Shown here piece after piece: positions 44,913 to 57,011 of a DNA stretch of 64,000 nt; position 1 is the first letter of the stretch; each line of letters begins with the position of its first letter. The position numbers were made by a program, and so were the translations under genes. The notes below the pieces were generated by a model. The model worked only from the letters and a program-made list of their open reading frames with translations, made no database searches and was not told where the DNA came from. The stretch comes from Gymnothorax reevesii (lineage: Eukaryota; Chordata; Actinopteri; Anguilliformes; Muraenidae): assembly GCA_029721435.1 (NCBI GenBank), contig CM056581.1, positions 71,906,712 to 71,970,711 on the forward strand, written 5' to 3'.

Positions 44913-46153
44913 GAGCCCCCACCATCCCCAGACACTCACATTGCTGATGAGAGCTGCATTCGCTCATGATTTTCCGCTAGGCTTACATTAATCAACAAAT
45001 TCAACAAAGAATACAGGGCAGAAACGGGAATGAACGTCATCGCTCAGTAACAGATAAGATACTTAACAATTTGCAAATATTTACGTTCACGCAATGACTG
45101 CTAAATTGGATCAAGCAGAGGCCATGCAATTGCTCCTGTTTAAATAGAGCACTGATTACATTAGCTGAAGACGGATGAATGGTATTGGAGCCAAATTCAA
45201 CAGAGAATCATAACAAGGAGCCTCTTTTCATGCTCACTTTGGACAGAAATGAATGGATTAATTGAGCATTTAGGTTCCTGCTGGTAAATCAGGATGACTA
45301 TATTTTTGTTGACAATAGCTATTGTGTGTTTGATTAAAAAATGGTTTATGATTGCAAACGCCAAGTAATTTCCTCTTCCAGAACTATCCTGGGCAGCCGT
45401 CCCAAATGGAAGGAGGGAGGATCCTTACTGCTTCCCTTAGGCATAACAACAAAGGTTATCCTTAATCTAGCAAAACTGCATTTAATCAGCAATAACCTTA
45501 CATGATATTATCATCATCAGGGGGAGAAATGAGGGGAATAGCTGATAAAGTATAGTGCCTGTGTATCTAACCTCATCAGACTGAAGTCTTAGTGGAAACA
45601 TTTCTTGAGCTCACTGCGCTAAAGCAGACACACTGCACTACCCAAGAGCCTACCTCAGGGGTAGGGAATCCTGCTCATGAACAGCCATATCCCTGCATGT
45701 TTGAGATGTCTCTCTCCTCTAATGAACCCAATTCAAACTATCATCTCATTATCAAGCATCTGTTTTATTATCAACCCTTTGACAAGCCACAATCATTTGA
45801 ATGAGGTGTGTAAGAGCAGAGGGGCATCTAAAACAAGCAGAGCTATTGCTCTCAGGGAACAGGTTTCCCCACCCAACTGCTCTGCTGATCATAGCTGGTT
45901 GCATGTGTTTCTCTAAAAAACAGGTCGATTGGAACTGTGTAGCTGCCCTGAGCAAGGTATACAAATTTTATCCCACCTCAGACAAGAATGCTTGGAAGGC
46001 ATTTGTCGAAAACAGTCATGTGGAAACCCCGTATATTCCCGTATCATGTCTCTGAGCCCATACACGGCGTGCATGTAGATTAACTCCCAAAGCTTCTCTG
46101 GAGCAGCCGAAATGGCATGCATGTGAAAAAAAGGTCTTCGGTGGGACAAATTT
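44910..46153. other. Intron-like sequence, no gene
   Basis: No gnai2 exon or element with clear borders. 45656-45879 has weakly inverted ends (CAGGGGTAGGGAATCCTG / CAGGTTTCCCCACCCAACTG) that could be a degraded hAT MITE, but no target duplication is visible. Confidence 0.5.
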
Positions 46154-46282
46154 GTTACACAGTTTGTTAGAGGGCCAATATGGAAATCTGTGGATCAGTA
46201 AATAGCATGGCTCGGCTGAGGCATCGCCCAATATGCCATTAACTGACCTCAAATTTCTGTATTGGCCCTCTTATTGTGTAAC
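46154..46282. repeat. Small foldback hairpin
   Basis: GTTACACAGTTTGTTAGAGG / GGCCAATATGG at the left is mirrored by CTGTATTGGCCCTCTTATTG / TGTAAC at the right, with some mismatches and a roughly 60-bp loop. Confidence 0.72.
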
Positions 46283-46625
46283 TTATCCAACAACATCCAA
46301 AGAACAAGACGTTAATAAAATATGCTTGTGTGTTCGTTCAAAGAACTGTGGTGTGATTGGAAGGCAGAAATGCAAATCTTTGATGTTAACTAATGATAAC
46401 CTGGCTCTCATCCGAGGAAGAGGAAAACAAAAAAAAAAAAAAACTTTCTAAAACACAAAAAAACCCTGGGAAAGGTGCAGTTGACATCTCCAAGTTTATA
46501 TAGAGTTTGGGACTTAAAGAGGCAGGCCAACATGGACACGATCAATTTCTCATGAAAAGGGGTAGAACTTGCCCATGCCATAGAGGAAGTGTCATTTTTC
46601 TTGAGTAAAAGAATTCGTTCCCAAA

Positions 46626-46662
46626 ACACACACACACACATGCACTCACACGCACGCACGCG

Positions 46663-46709
<47 letters not shown>
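46626..46709. repeat. (AC)n compound microsatellite
   Basis: AC repeats interrupted by GC and TGCACTC units. Open frames across it on both strands are artefacts of the repeat. Confidence 0.95.
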
Positions 46710-47123
46710 CAGACAGATTCAGACGTGCCTTCACAATTTCTAGTAAACGTGACTCAAAAAACAAGCCTCACTACTGTGACCATTCAGAACACATGTTCTT
46801 GCTTGAGATTTCATACAAATGCAGCACATTAAAGCTGCAGTTGGTAACTTTGTAACTTTGAGGAGAAAAGAGGACTTCGCACAGAAATTTGAAAAAAAGC
46901 TACTTTCAGATCCCACCCCCTCCCTCTCCTCTGCACTCCTAAAACCCTCCCCCAGATGGCTACCGTGCACGCGAAGGCACGCAAGCTGTTATGCATGCAA
47001 CTGCGGAGAGATTTTGCGTGTTCACATTATGAAAGCGGCCAAGTTGCAGAGGCTAGACGTTACTGTTGCGAACAGTCAACACTGCTGGCCAACAAACAGG
47101 CGCGTTGTTAGACCTCAAAATTC

Positions 47124-47664
47124 CGGGGCTAATATCCCCCCTTTTATTGAAAATAATTAGTCCTGGCAAATTCTAGATGGTTTTCCTTCATCCGCATGGT
47201 TTCCAATTCAAGAATAATCAAGTGGCAGTTGACACGGCTTCTCTACCCCATGCAATCTAAAAGCAACAAAATAATAGGCTGCATTCAGTACCGAAAAATA
47301 ATTTGATTATAATTAGGTCTATGCACCGTCACTCGGCAATGGCATTTCAGAACTTTTCAGCGAATGAAGAGAATTTCGGTGACAAGTACATGCACCTGTT
47401 TTTGCAGCACAGTCGCTCAATTCGTAGTAAAAAAAAATAGACAGCTGTCCGATTGGAAAATGTAAACAGACGAAGCCACTTACCAGTCTGAAATGCCGTC
47501 GCTGAGTGCAGGTGCATAAATCTAATAAAAATTTAATTATTTTTCTGTCCTGAATGTAGCCCATTATTTTGTCGCTTTTAGATCGCATGAGGGAGAGAAG
47601 CCATGTCTTCGATTGCCACTTGATTATTCTTGAATTGGAAAACGTGTTAAAGGAAACCCATGTA
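47124..47664. repeat. Foldback region, copy 1 (right arm cut by Tc1 element C)
   Basis: Begins GGGGCTAATATCCCCC and contains the left arm (TCCTGGCAAATTCTAGATGG, AATAATCAAGTGGCAG, CAAAATAATAGGCTGCATTC), a centre around 47400, and its mirrored right arm (GAATGTAGCCCATTATTTTG, GCCACTTGATTATTCTTG) up to the Tc1 insertion at TA 47663-47664. Confidence 0.8.
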
Positions 47665-49200
47665 CAAAACCCAAAACCAGTGAAGTTGGCACGTTATGTA
47701 AATCGTAGATAAAAACAGAATACAATGATTTGCAAATCCTTTTCAATTTATATTCAACTGAATACACTGCAAAGACAAGATGTTTAATGTTCAAACTGAG
47801 AAACTTTTTTTTTTTTTCTTCTTGCAAATAATCATTAACTTAGAATTTAAAGGCAGCAACACATTGCAAAAAAGTTGACACAGGGGCCTTTTTACCACTG
47901 TGTCGCATCGCCTTTTCTTTTAACAATACTCAGTAAACGTTTGGGAACTGAGGAGACCAATTTTTGAAGCTTTTCAGGTGGAACTCTTTCCCATTCTTGC
48001 TTGATGTACAGCTTAAGTTGTTCAACAGTCCGGGGTCTCCGTTGTCATATTTTACGCTCCATAATGCGCCACACAATTTTCAATGGGAGACAGGTCTGGA
48101 CTACAGGCAGGCCAGTCTAGTACCCGCACTCTTTTACTACGGAGCCATGCTGTTGTAACACGTGCAGAATGTTGCTTGGCATTGTCTTGCTGAAATAAGC
48201 AGGGGCGTCCATGAAAAAGACGTTGCTTGGATGGCAATATATGTTGCTCTAAAACCTGTATGTACCTTTCAGCATTAATGGTGCCTTCACATGTATGCAA
48301 GTTGCCCATGCCTTGAGCACTAATACAACCCCATACCAGATGCTGGCTTTTGAACTTTGCGCCAATAACAGTCCGGATGGTTCTTTTCCTCTTTGGTCCA
48401 GAGGACACGACGTCCACAGTTTCCAAAAACAATTTGAAATGTGGACTCGCCAGACCACAGAACACTTTTCCACTTTGCATCAGTCCATCTTAGATGAGCT
48501 TAGGCCCAGCTAAGCCAGCGGCGTTTCTGAGTGCTGTTGATAAATGGCTTTCGCTTTGCATTGTAGAGTTTTAACCTGCACTTGCAGATGTAGCGACGAA
48601 CTGTAGTTACTGACGGTGGTTTTCTGAAGTGTTCCTGAGCCCATGTGGTGATGTCCTTTACACACTGATGTCGGTTTTTGATGCAGTACCGCCTGAGGGA
48701 TCGAAGGTCACGGGAATTCAATGTTGGTTTTCTGCCTTGTCGCTTACGTGCACTGATTTCTCTAGATTCTCTGAAGCTTTTGACGATATTACGGACCGTA
48801 GATGATGAAATCCCTAAATTTCTTGCGATAGCTCGTTGAGGAATGTGGTTTTTAAACTGTTTGACAATCAGCTCACACATTTGTTCACTAAGTGGTGACC
48901 CTCGCCCCATCCTTGTTTGTGAATGACTAAGCATTTCAGGGAAGCTGCTTTTTTACCCAATCATGGCACCCACCTGTTCCCAATTAGCCCGTTCACCTGT
49001 GGGATGTTCCAAATAAGTGTTTGATGAGCATTCGTCAACTCTCTGTGTTTTTTGCCACTTGTGCCAGCTTTTTTGAAACATGTTGCAGGCATCAAATTCC
49101 AAATGAGCTAATATTTGCAAAAAATTACAAACTTTACCTGTTCGAACATTAAGTAACTTGTCTTTGCTGTGTAGTCAATTGAATATAGGTTGAAAAGAAT
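47665..49200 (-). mobile_element. Tc1/mariner element C, right end truncated
   Basis: The left end CAAAACCCAAAACCAGTGAA follows TA at 47663-47664. The right side stops at about 49200, after TTGAATATAGGTTGAAAAGA, about 70 bp short of the family's inverted repeat, where the satellite begins. Same family as A, B, D and E. Confidence 0.9.
47892..48910 (-). pseudogene. Tc1-like transposase, element C (two frames)
   Basis: Starts at MGRGSPLSEQ (48910). 48910-48500 is open and holds the helix-turn-helix, the hook RKRQGRKPTL and the second DNA-binding half ([20 protein letters not shown]). A frameshift near 48490 follows. 48480-48052 is open with the QQDNAKQHSARVT block (second Asp) and ACSPDLSPIENC (catalytic Glu), then another shift disrupts the C-terminus before the expected stop at 47892-47894. 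The first-Asp block has WSGESTF-like sequence, the Asp codon being altered (GAC to GGC at about 48450). One of the better preserved copies, but inactive. Confidence 0.85.
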
Positions 49201-49203
49201 TTT

Positions 49204-49740
49204 CAAGCAATGCATATGCCAAGTATCAAAGGCCTATCATGGGCCGATCAAAAGTTATAGCAATGTTAAAGTGCGGACGGACAGACAGACAGACAGACGG
49301 ACAGGTGAGAAACTATATGCCCCCGAAATCTGAAATGCCTCCTCACAAGCAATGCATATGCCAAGTGTCAAATTCCTATCATGAGCCGATCAAAAGTTAT
49401 AGCCATGTTAAAGTGCGGACAGACAGACAGACGAATAGACAGACAGGTGAGAAACTATATGCCCCCGAAATCTGAACTGCCTTCTCACAAGCAATGCATA
49501 TGCTAAGTATGAAAGACCCATCATGAGCCGATCAAAAGTTACAGCCATGTTAAAGTACGGACAGACAGACAGACTGACAGGTGAGAAACTATACGCCCCC
49601 GAAATCTGAAATGCGATCTCACAAGCAATGCATATGCCAAGTGTCAAATTCCTATCATGAGCCGATCAGAAGTTATAGCCATGTTAAAGTGCGGACAGAC
49701 AGACGGACGGACAGGTGAAAAACTATATGCCCCCGAAACT
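49204..49740. repeat. Minisatellite, four units of about 133-143 bp with GACA tracts
   Basis: CAAGCAATGCATATGCCAAG-type starts recur near 49204, 49345, 49488 and 49621. Each unit contains CCGATCAAAAGTTATAGC, a (GACA/GACG)n tract and GTGAGAAACTATATGCCCCC. The units are direct repeats without unique spacers. Confidence 0.9.
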
Positions 49741-49984
49741 TTGTTTTACGGGTGCATAGAAAAGAATGTTTGTGAGTGTCATGGTTTGGTCTCGCCAGAT
49801 GCAACCTGCAATGCGGCGGGCACTGGGACCATGTATCCAAAAGGAGAGAAAGGGACCCACTCGCACAGGCTGATACAAAATAAAAATTATTTAATAAATA
49901 ACAATTAAAACAGCAGGGGAGCAGCACCACACAGTAGGGATAAAACCAGAATGCAGTTGCAATGCCAGTTGGCAGTGTCGGACG

Positions 49985-50110
49985 CAGTGTCGTGTGCTCT
50001 GAACTAAAGAGGAGAGGGACCATCCAGCTTGTTATCGGTGCACAGTTCAAAAGCCTACATCTCTGATGGTATCGGATTGCATTAGTGCCTAAAGCATAGG
50101 GAGCTTACAC
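49985..50110 (+). pseudogene. Tc1-like transposase fragment in plus orientation
   Basis: Carries the RRDHPACYRCTVQKPTSLMV-like segment (equivalent to the part after WSDEST) in the plus direction, directly before a minus-strand fragment of the same superfamily. Only about 125 bp, from a different subfamily than A-E. Confidence 0.6.
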
Positions 50111-50169
50111 ATCTGGAAGGCATTATCTAAAGAGTTGTGACCAAGTCATCATGTCCAAGTCAAATCAAG

Positions 50170-51098
50170 TTGCCCTTGCCTTGGGCACTAATACACCCCC
50201 ATACCATCACAGATGCCGGCTTTTGAACTTTGAACTTTGTTGGTCTGGAGGACACGACATCCACAGTTTCCAAAAACAATTTGAAATGTGGACTTGTCAG
50301 ACCAAAGAACACTTTTCCACTTTGCATCAGTCCATCTTAGATGAGCTTGGGCCCAGCGAAGCCGGCGGCGTTTCTGGGTGCTGTTGATAAATGGCTTTCG
50401 CTTTGCATTGTAGAGTTTTAACTTGCACTTGCAGATGTAGCGACGAACTGTAGTTACTGACAGTGGTTTTCAGAAGAGTTCCTGAGCCCATTTGGTGATG
50501 TTCTTTACACACTGATGCCTGAGGGATCGAAGGTCACGGGCATTCTATGTTGGTTTTCGGCCTTGTCGCATACGTGCTGTGATTTCTCCAGATTCTCTGT
50601 ACCTTTTGACGATATTTTAGACCGTAGATAATGAAATCCCTAAATTTCTTGCAATAGCTCGTTGAGGAATGTTGTTTTTAAATTGTTCGACAATCAGCTC
50701 ACACATTTGTTCACTAAGTGTGACCCTCGCCCAATCCTTGTTTGTGAATGACTGAGCATTTCAGGGAAGCTGCTTTTATACCCAATCATGGCACCAACCT
50801 GTTCCCAATTAGCCTGTTCACCCGTGGGATGTTCCAAATAAGTGTATGATGAGCATTCCTCAACTCTCTCAGTCTTTTTTGCCACTTGTGCCAGCTTTTT
50901 TGAAACATGTTGCAGGCATCAAATTCCAAATGAGCCAATATTTGCAAAAAATTACAAAGTTTACCTGTTCAAACATTAAGTAACTTGTCTTTGCAGTGTA
51001 TTCAATTGAATATAGGTTGAAAAGGATTTGCAAATCATTGTTTTCTGTTTTTATTTACGATTTACACAACGTACCAACTTCACTGGTTTTGGGTTTTG
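50170..51098 (-). mobile_element. Tc1/mariner element D, 5' half of the element only
   Basis: Minus-strand copy with an intact right end (CACTGGTTTTGGGTTTTG before TA 51099-51100). It is truncated at about 50170 in the middle of the transposase. The transposase start codon has become ATT (the IGRGSHLV region at about 50735), an in-frame piece is open at 50885-50694, and later parts are frameshifted. Several internal deletions, for example near 50240 and 50510. Confidence 0.85.
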
Positions 51099-51805
51099 TA
51101 TGTGTGTCATATTTGCATAAAAATCGCTTTTCGCTATAATAGCGATTCGCTATGATCGCTATCATGTGTACTACGTCACGGAAATGTGTGTGTTTTCTTG
51201 GCGAGCGAAAAGAAGTAGGGTGACACACTTTGGCGGTCAAATACAAACATTTCCTGATGTAGTTAATTTTTTTCAAAGGTATCACTGCATTGTGGAGAGA
51301 TTAATCTATAAGGTAAAGTATTTTAAAGTTATTGTGTGATTTAGGAGATCGTTATCCTATCGAAGATGAGCATGTGGCTTTAAAGCTGCAGTCAGTAACT
51401 TTGAGGAGAGAGAGGACTTCGCAAAAAAATGTGAAAAAAGTAACTTTCAGATCCCTCCCCCTCCCTCTCCACTGCACTCCTAAGACCCTCCCCCAGATGG
51501 CTACCGTGCACGCGAAGGCATGCGAGCTGTATGCATGCAACTGCGGAGAGATTTTGCACGTTCACATTATGAAAGCGGCCAAGTTCCCGAGGCGAGACGT
51601 TACTGTTCCGAACAGTCAACACTGCACTGGCCAACAAACCAGCACGTCGTTAGACCTGAAAATTCCGGGGTGTTCAGAGCTGCAAAACCTTGTGCTGGAA
51701 AAACTCGTGGTATATCGGCACGCACAACGTCCCGTGCCAAAAGCTTCGCGTGCCAAAAGCCTTGTTTGCCCAGACGTCTCATAATGGGACGAGGCTTTGA
51801 ACACC

Positions 51806-52523
51806 GGGGCTAATATCCCTCCTTTTATTGAAAACAAGTCTTTGCCACTAACATGGCAATATCCCCCGCCGCCTCAATATTATGTGTCCGTACAGACGGA
51901 GCCCAGTGCTATATCCCCCGCTTCGCGCTAATCGCGCAGCGAGGGATAAAAATTAGTCATGGCAAATTCTAGATGGTTTACCTTCATTCACACGTTTTCC
52001 AATTCCAGCATAATCAAGTGGCAGTTGAAGACACGGCTTCTCTCCCCCATGCGATCTAAAAGCGACAAAATAATAGGCTACATTCAGTACCGAAAAATTT
52101 TTTGATTATAATTAGGTCTATGCACCATCACTCGGCAATGGCATTTCATAACTCTTCAGCGAATGAAGATAATTTCGGCGACAAGTACATACACCTGTTT
52201 TTGCAGCACGGTCGCTCAATTCGTAATAAAAAAAAAAAAAAAGACAGCTGTTCGATTGGAAAATGTAAACTGACGAAACCACTTACTATTCTGAAATGCC
52301 GTCACCGAGTGCAGGTGCATAGACCTAATTATAATTAAATTTTTTTTTGTCCTGAATGCAGCCCATTATTTTGTCACTTTTAGATTGCATGAAGAAGAGA
52401 AGCTGTCTCTTCGATTGCCACTTGATTATTGGTGAATTGAAAAACGTGTTAATAACGGAAACTTATCTAGAATTAGCCAGGATTAATTATTTTTTTAAAA
52501 AAAGGAGGGATATTAGCCCCAGA
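51806..52523. repeat. Foldback region, copy 2
   Basis: Outer arms GGGGCTAATATCCCTCC (51806) and GGAGGGATATTAGCCCC (ending about 52523). Long inner arms run from ATTAGTCATGGCAAATTCTA at 51952 to the mirrored TAGAATTAGCCAGGATTAAT at 52468. About 110 bp at 51838-51950 (ATATCCCCCGC / CGAGGGATAAAAA) is an insertion related to the GGAC-type satellites. Confidence 0.83.
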
Positions 52524-53510
52524 TTTCTCAGGTCCAACGACATGCCTGCCAACAAACGAGCAGAAATAAATCATGTCGACATGAAAAGTAATCTGCAGCA
52601 GTATGTATTCATTAAAAACCCAGTGCACACTTATTTCAGTAATTTACCCGTTTTTTGAGTACAGAAACTGTCGTGAATCCAGCTGAATGGCCAGTAAATC
52701 ATGTGTGTCAGCATTTAGCTGTGGGAGCAAAGAAACGTTACACATATTTATAAGGACAACAACACAACTGATAAGACTACCAGGTCACTTCATAAAGATA
52801 TTTTCTGCTGCTCTCTAATAAAACAAGGCCAGTAACGTTAGCCCTAGCATCTGAAACAAGCTAACGTGAGTTCGACCGCAACATCACAGTAAAATCACAT
52901 GCGCTGCGGAGTACTGCAACAATTACAAGACACTGGCTATTCGAACAGTGACTGTGCTTGTAAGCGATGTTCACTCGCTTATTTGCAAAGCAAAAATGAA
53001 CCAACGAATAAAGCAGGGGTTTACCTGTCAAGGAAAAGTTGCAAACTCTGCGTCAGTTTTTAATCCTTCCAGATCACAGAGTTCCTTCCACCTCTAAAAA
53101 TCCACTCCGATGTTCATTCTGGTTTTATCCTGGGTTTAGTTAAATTCTTTCTTTTGTGCTTTTTTTTCTTCTTGCTTCCTTTTTTACTTGTCTTAGCCGT
53201 GTGTGCTGTTGCTGGTAACTGAGGTATCTGTATTTTTTTCCTCGCTGATGGTTCTAAGCTCCTGAATCCGCTCTCGGAGATTTGAACTTGACTGTGCACT
53301 GGAGTGAACTGAGGAGGAAGGGGGAGGGGCTGTCTGCAGCGCGTTCATGTGCACTGTTTGACGCCTGTCAGACACCATCCTGGCTCTAATTGGTTCTTTT
53401 TGATCGGTCCGAACGATTCTTTTAAATTGCAGTAGGAGCATTAGGTGGGTTTTAACAGTTTTAGCAAAAATGACAAAAAGTTACTTTTCTAAAACTTACC
53501 AACAGCAGCT
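52524..53510. other. Right interior of TTAA element B, no gene seen
   Basis: No domain-bearing frame. GC-rich near 53300-53350; Lys-rich minus-strand frames here reflect T/C-rich sequence at 53150-53190. Confidence 0.5.
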
Positions 53511-53851
53511 TTAAGGTGTTGGAAGTCTTTCATGTGGCATATTGCTTGGAAAATTTACTGGGAATAAACATATAATGACAGAATGGCGGTAGAGTTTTCT
53601 AATGGAATGAATAGTCAAAGAAATACGCACATTCCTTGTACGGGTGCTGAGTTCAGTGAAAGACAAAGAAAAAGAAAAAGAAATTTGCACACTCAAATGC
53701 TCCAAATATTTAATGGGACACAACGTTTCGACCCAATGCTCTTCGTCAGGTCATCTTTTACAAAGTGTTTTCTACGCACTTAAATAGGTACCCACGGACA
53801 GCGTCATCGATGGTGGGTAGACCTACGAGTGAAACGATAGCATTCACATTT

Positions 53852-54430
53852 CTAAATTTCATTGCAAACGTTCAAAAAAAACTTTTTCAAAAAGGCAGAG
53901 GGAACAAAAAAGCAAGATGCATTCTTCATACAGGTAAGGACTCCAAAAGAAACAATACCGCAAGTGTATGAACCCATTACAAAAAAAAAATGATTAATGG
54001 GGAAATCTTCATTCATTCCCCTGAGAGACATAGTATCCAGAGTATAAATCCAAAAAGACTCTCGCTGAAATAGCAATTTACTTGTATCGCCTCCGTGTCT
54101 AGGACATTTGATATGTTCGAAACACACATATTTTAAAGGATCCTGGTTTCGAATACTGGAGCGATGCTCAGAGATGCGCGTTTTTAATGCTCGGTTGGTT
54201 TTGCCGACATATCCTAAGCCACATGGACATTTTAGCAAATACACAACATTAGTAGTCGTGCAGGTAATGATGCCACTAATATCAAAGCGTTTCCCTGGAA
54301 TGGGGAGTGTGAACGTGTGGCTTTTAGACGGAAAACTGCCCTGTGCGCAGTGTCCACATCTATAATTGCCCTCTGAGACGCGATCCAGAAAAGTTTCAGG
54401 TTTTTGGAGCAGGAGATCTGATTTGATCAC
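53852..54430 (-). pseudogene. Penelope-like GIY-YIG endonuclease
   Basis: A 192-codon minus-strand frame. The N-terminal part carries a Cys-rich linker (YRCGHCAQGS), then ISGIITCTTTNVVYLLKCPC and GLGYVGKTNRALKTRISEHR, that is, the GIY-equivalent VVY, the YIG-equivalent YVG and the downstream Arg of the catalytic helix. The CPC pair just before the YVG motif is characteristic of Penelope-like elements. The region after about residue 140 (NEDFPINHFF) is the usual end. The enzyme nicks target DNA for integration. The frame itself is open, but the upstream RT is not continuous with it, so it is unlikely to be active. Confidence 0.85.
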
Positions 54431-55505
54431 TATTTGTCAAATGTTGGGAGGACATTTGTAAACAACTTTTGGCATGTCCTTGAAAGTGGTAGACAGCTTT
54501 GGGTCACTGCTCAGGAGGTACCAGTGTTGTTTAATTTTTTTTCAAACTCTCGTCCCATAGGTGAATACCGCATAATGCACAAGGGGCAATTATCAGAGGT
54601 GCCATTTCGTGTGGATTGTAAACACTCATCTTGTGTTTTGTGCCCAAATCTATCCCGTGCCCTTTTTAGCCATTCATTTGGATAGCCCTATTATATTCAG
54701 TTTCGTCACTGCAAAGTCTTTGTATGAGGCTGAACTGACTGACAGGTAGACTGCATTTCAGTGGTAGCGGGTGAAAACTATCCGCTCTCAATAGCGTATT
54801 CCTGTCTGTTGGTTTTTTGTACACGCTAATTTTGAAGCCTTGGTCGCATCTAGTGATCAGGATGTCCAGAAAACAAATTTCTTTTTCATTGAATGACATC
54901 TTGAATGATAGGGACTGATTGTTAGTATTAATCCACTGGAAAACCTCTTCAAGTCAGATTCGCTGCCATGCCGCAATAAAAATATGTCGTCTACATATCG
55001 TTGCCATAATTTAATGCTTGTAATAAAAGGATTGTTCGGAACAAAGACTGACTTTTCTTCAAACAAACCCATGAATAGCCCAGCATAGTTGGGGGCCATA
55101 CGGCTTCCCATAGCAGTGGCCCGTATTTGGAGGTAGTTGTCGTTTTCGAACATAAAATAGTTTTTTGTGAGAACTAGTTCAGCGAGCTCCCTGATACATT
55201 GCGTGCATGCCGAGTCTCGCTTACAGGTGCTGGTCAACGAATTAGAATAATTTGAAATAGTGCAATCGTAAAATTTTTTAATGCATTTTTTGTGCAGAAA
55301 GCAAATCAGGTCTTCACCGTGCCTGTCCTACTTGTTAGAGTAATCACAGAACTCACTACCTGTAAAAAATTTGCTCAGCTGAGCTTTCCAAAAGGCCCAT
55401 TTAGGCCATTTAACTGTGACACTGTTGTTTTATTGAATTAGTATAATGGAGAAACCGTTTCACTGAATTAGAATAATTTTCATTATAATTAGAATCATCA
55501 CTTTC

Positions 55506-57011
55506 TCAGTATTTTGTGGCTGCCCCCTTGGCTTGTTTGACTGCCTGACGTCTCCACGGCATCGATTTGACCAGCTTGTCGCAAGTTTCTGCACTCACTG
55601 CTTCCCAGGCTGTGGCAATATTCTGCTTCAGTTGGTCCATCGTAGTCGGCCTTCTGTCGCGAATTTTCCGCTTGACGATGGCCCAAAGGTTTTCAATGAC
55701 ATTGAGGTCAGGCTAGTTGGCCGGCCATGCCAAAACTTCAAGCTGTTTTTCGGCGAACCAATCTTTGGTCGACTTTGCCGCATGAGCCGGTGCAAGATCC
55801 TGTTGAAATATGAGGTCTTATTCGCCGAACTGTTCCTTAACAGTCGGAATCAGGAACGTTTCTAGAACATGTCGGTATACGGCAGCATTGACAGTCTTCT
55901 TGAGGAAGCAGAGTTTCCCTACACCCCGAGCGGACATGCATACCCAGACCATAACGCTCTGGGGAAACTTGACAGATCTTTTCACGGCCTTGTGGTTGTA
56001 GGTTTCGCCACCACGACGCCAGACATGAGGACCTTGGTCACCGAAGAAGATGTAAAAGCGTAATTCTTCACTGAAGACCACTTTCTGTCAGTCTTCAGCA
56101 GTCCACTCGCCATGTTCTTTGGCCCACTTCAGCCGTTTCTCCATTTGTTTCTTGTTCAGCATTGGTTTTACTGCTGGAACGCGAGATTTGAAGCAGAGTT
56201 CGCGCAGACGACGGTAAGTGGTTGATCTCGAGACGTTAGTGCTGGTCTGCTCGTTCCACAAGTCGCTGAGCTCGGAAGTGGACTTGAACCAGTTGCAGAC
56301 TGCGATCTTTCTCAGCTGCTTGTTGTTGCAAGCAGAAGTTTTTCAGACGCCGGAACAGTTGGTGGCTTGCTCCAGTTTTTCTTGAGGGCTTTGCAGACGG
56401 AAGACTGGCTGATGTCAAGCTGCTCAGCAATTTTAGTTTGGGTTGTTATGGCCCCAATTTGTTTTTACATTTACAATATAACAGCAACAGCAACAGCAAG
56501 GGATGACAGAAACAGTTTTAAAAACTTGAACACATTTAATGAAAAAAAACAAAGACAATAACTACTATTTACAACTACAAACCAAGATTGAATAAAAAAA
56601 AAGAAATATTTACAGTCCCTTTTCGTGGGGGTGGCTTGGTGATGTCCTGGATGATGAAAATGCTCACACACAGGCAAAGAAATCCACAAAAGAAACGTCA
56701 CAGGTCTTGAACAGAATGGCAGGTCTGGTCATCTTCTTGCAATTTCTCCTACTACTTTACTGTCTCAATTCTTTTCCTTATATACTCTTTTGCAGACCCC
56801 ACCCACATTTAGACCTCTTTTTTTTAATTTTCTGAGACTTGCCCCAGACATGTCCAGGACATGTCTAAACATGACTCCAGTCTGAGCTTAACAAAAAAAA
56901 GGTAAATACTGCCATCTAGTGGCCTATATTCACATTACAGGGTCAAGCTTTGTTGGCGAAGGGTTGAATTTGAGCCACTATTCCGGTTGAGAGGTTGCGC
57001 TGCTTACCCAT
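55506..57011 (-). pseudogene. Tc1-type transposase, split by a solo LTR
   Basis: Start MGKQRNLSTG (57011), followed by the first helix-turn-helix, which is cut by the LTR after the codons for Ser-Leu-Thr. The frame resumes at 56443 as TKIAEQL, so that excising the LTR and one copy of the 4-bp duplication keeps frame. 56430-56236 covers the second half of the DNA-binding domain in shifted frames. 56081-55818 is the catalytic core: VFSEELRFYIFFGDQGP (the expected Asp-Glu-Ser has changed, so the first catalytic Asp is lost), SVMVWVCMSARGVGKLCFLK. Downstream, in other frames, lie the QQDLAPAHAAK block (second Asp) and the SPDLNVIEN block (Glu; a G to A change on this strand has introduced a stop near 55715). 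It ends GAATKY and a stop at 55506-55508. Confidence 0.85.
56444..56939. mobile_element. Solo LTR (496 bp) of the Gmr1-like copy 2 family, GGGT target duplication
   Basis: The ends TGTTATGGCCCC and TTCACATTACA match the LTR at 17790-18242, and the interior aligns (CTTGCAATTTCTCCTACTAC, TATATACTCTTTTGCAG, TGCCATCTAGTGGC). GGGT flanks both ends (56440-56443, 56940-56943). It arises by recombination between the two LTRs of a full element. It carries an extra CAACAGCAACAG repeat near 56480. Confidence 0.92.

Larger units (their letters stand above)
51380..53514. mobile_element. TTAA-flanked non-autonomous element B (2.1 kb)
   Basis: TTAA at 51380-51383 and 53511-53514. The ends AGCTGCAGTCAGTAACTTT and AAACTTACCAACAGCAGCT are inverted repeats. 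The element contains the foldback region (about 51806-52523) and has no transposase frame. The TTAA preference suggests mobilisation by a piggyBac- or Kolobok-type enzyme encoded elsewhere. Confidence 0.8.

Noticed and set aside
45656..45879. Possible hAT MITE with CAGGGGTAGGG / CCCCACCCAACTG ends
   Set aside because: The inverted ends are imperfect and no 8-bp duplication is present at either side; left as unassigned.
46408..46855. Frames of 118 and 88 codons on opposite strands with long Cys-Val or Thr-His runs
   Set aside because: Translations of the (AC)n microsatellite; no coding signal outside the repeat.
49204..49740. Regularly spaced repeats that could suggest a CRISPR array
   Set aside because: The units are long direct repeats without unique spacers, in vertebrate DNA with GACA tracts; a minisatellite.
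51332..51784. 150-codon plus-strand frame at the start of TTAA element B
   Set aside because: The homologous stretch at 46829-47120 does not preserve this frame, so the sequence is conserved as DNA and not as protein.
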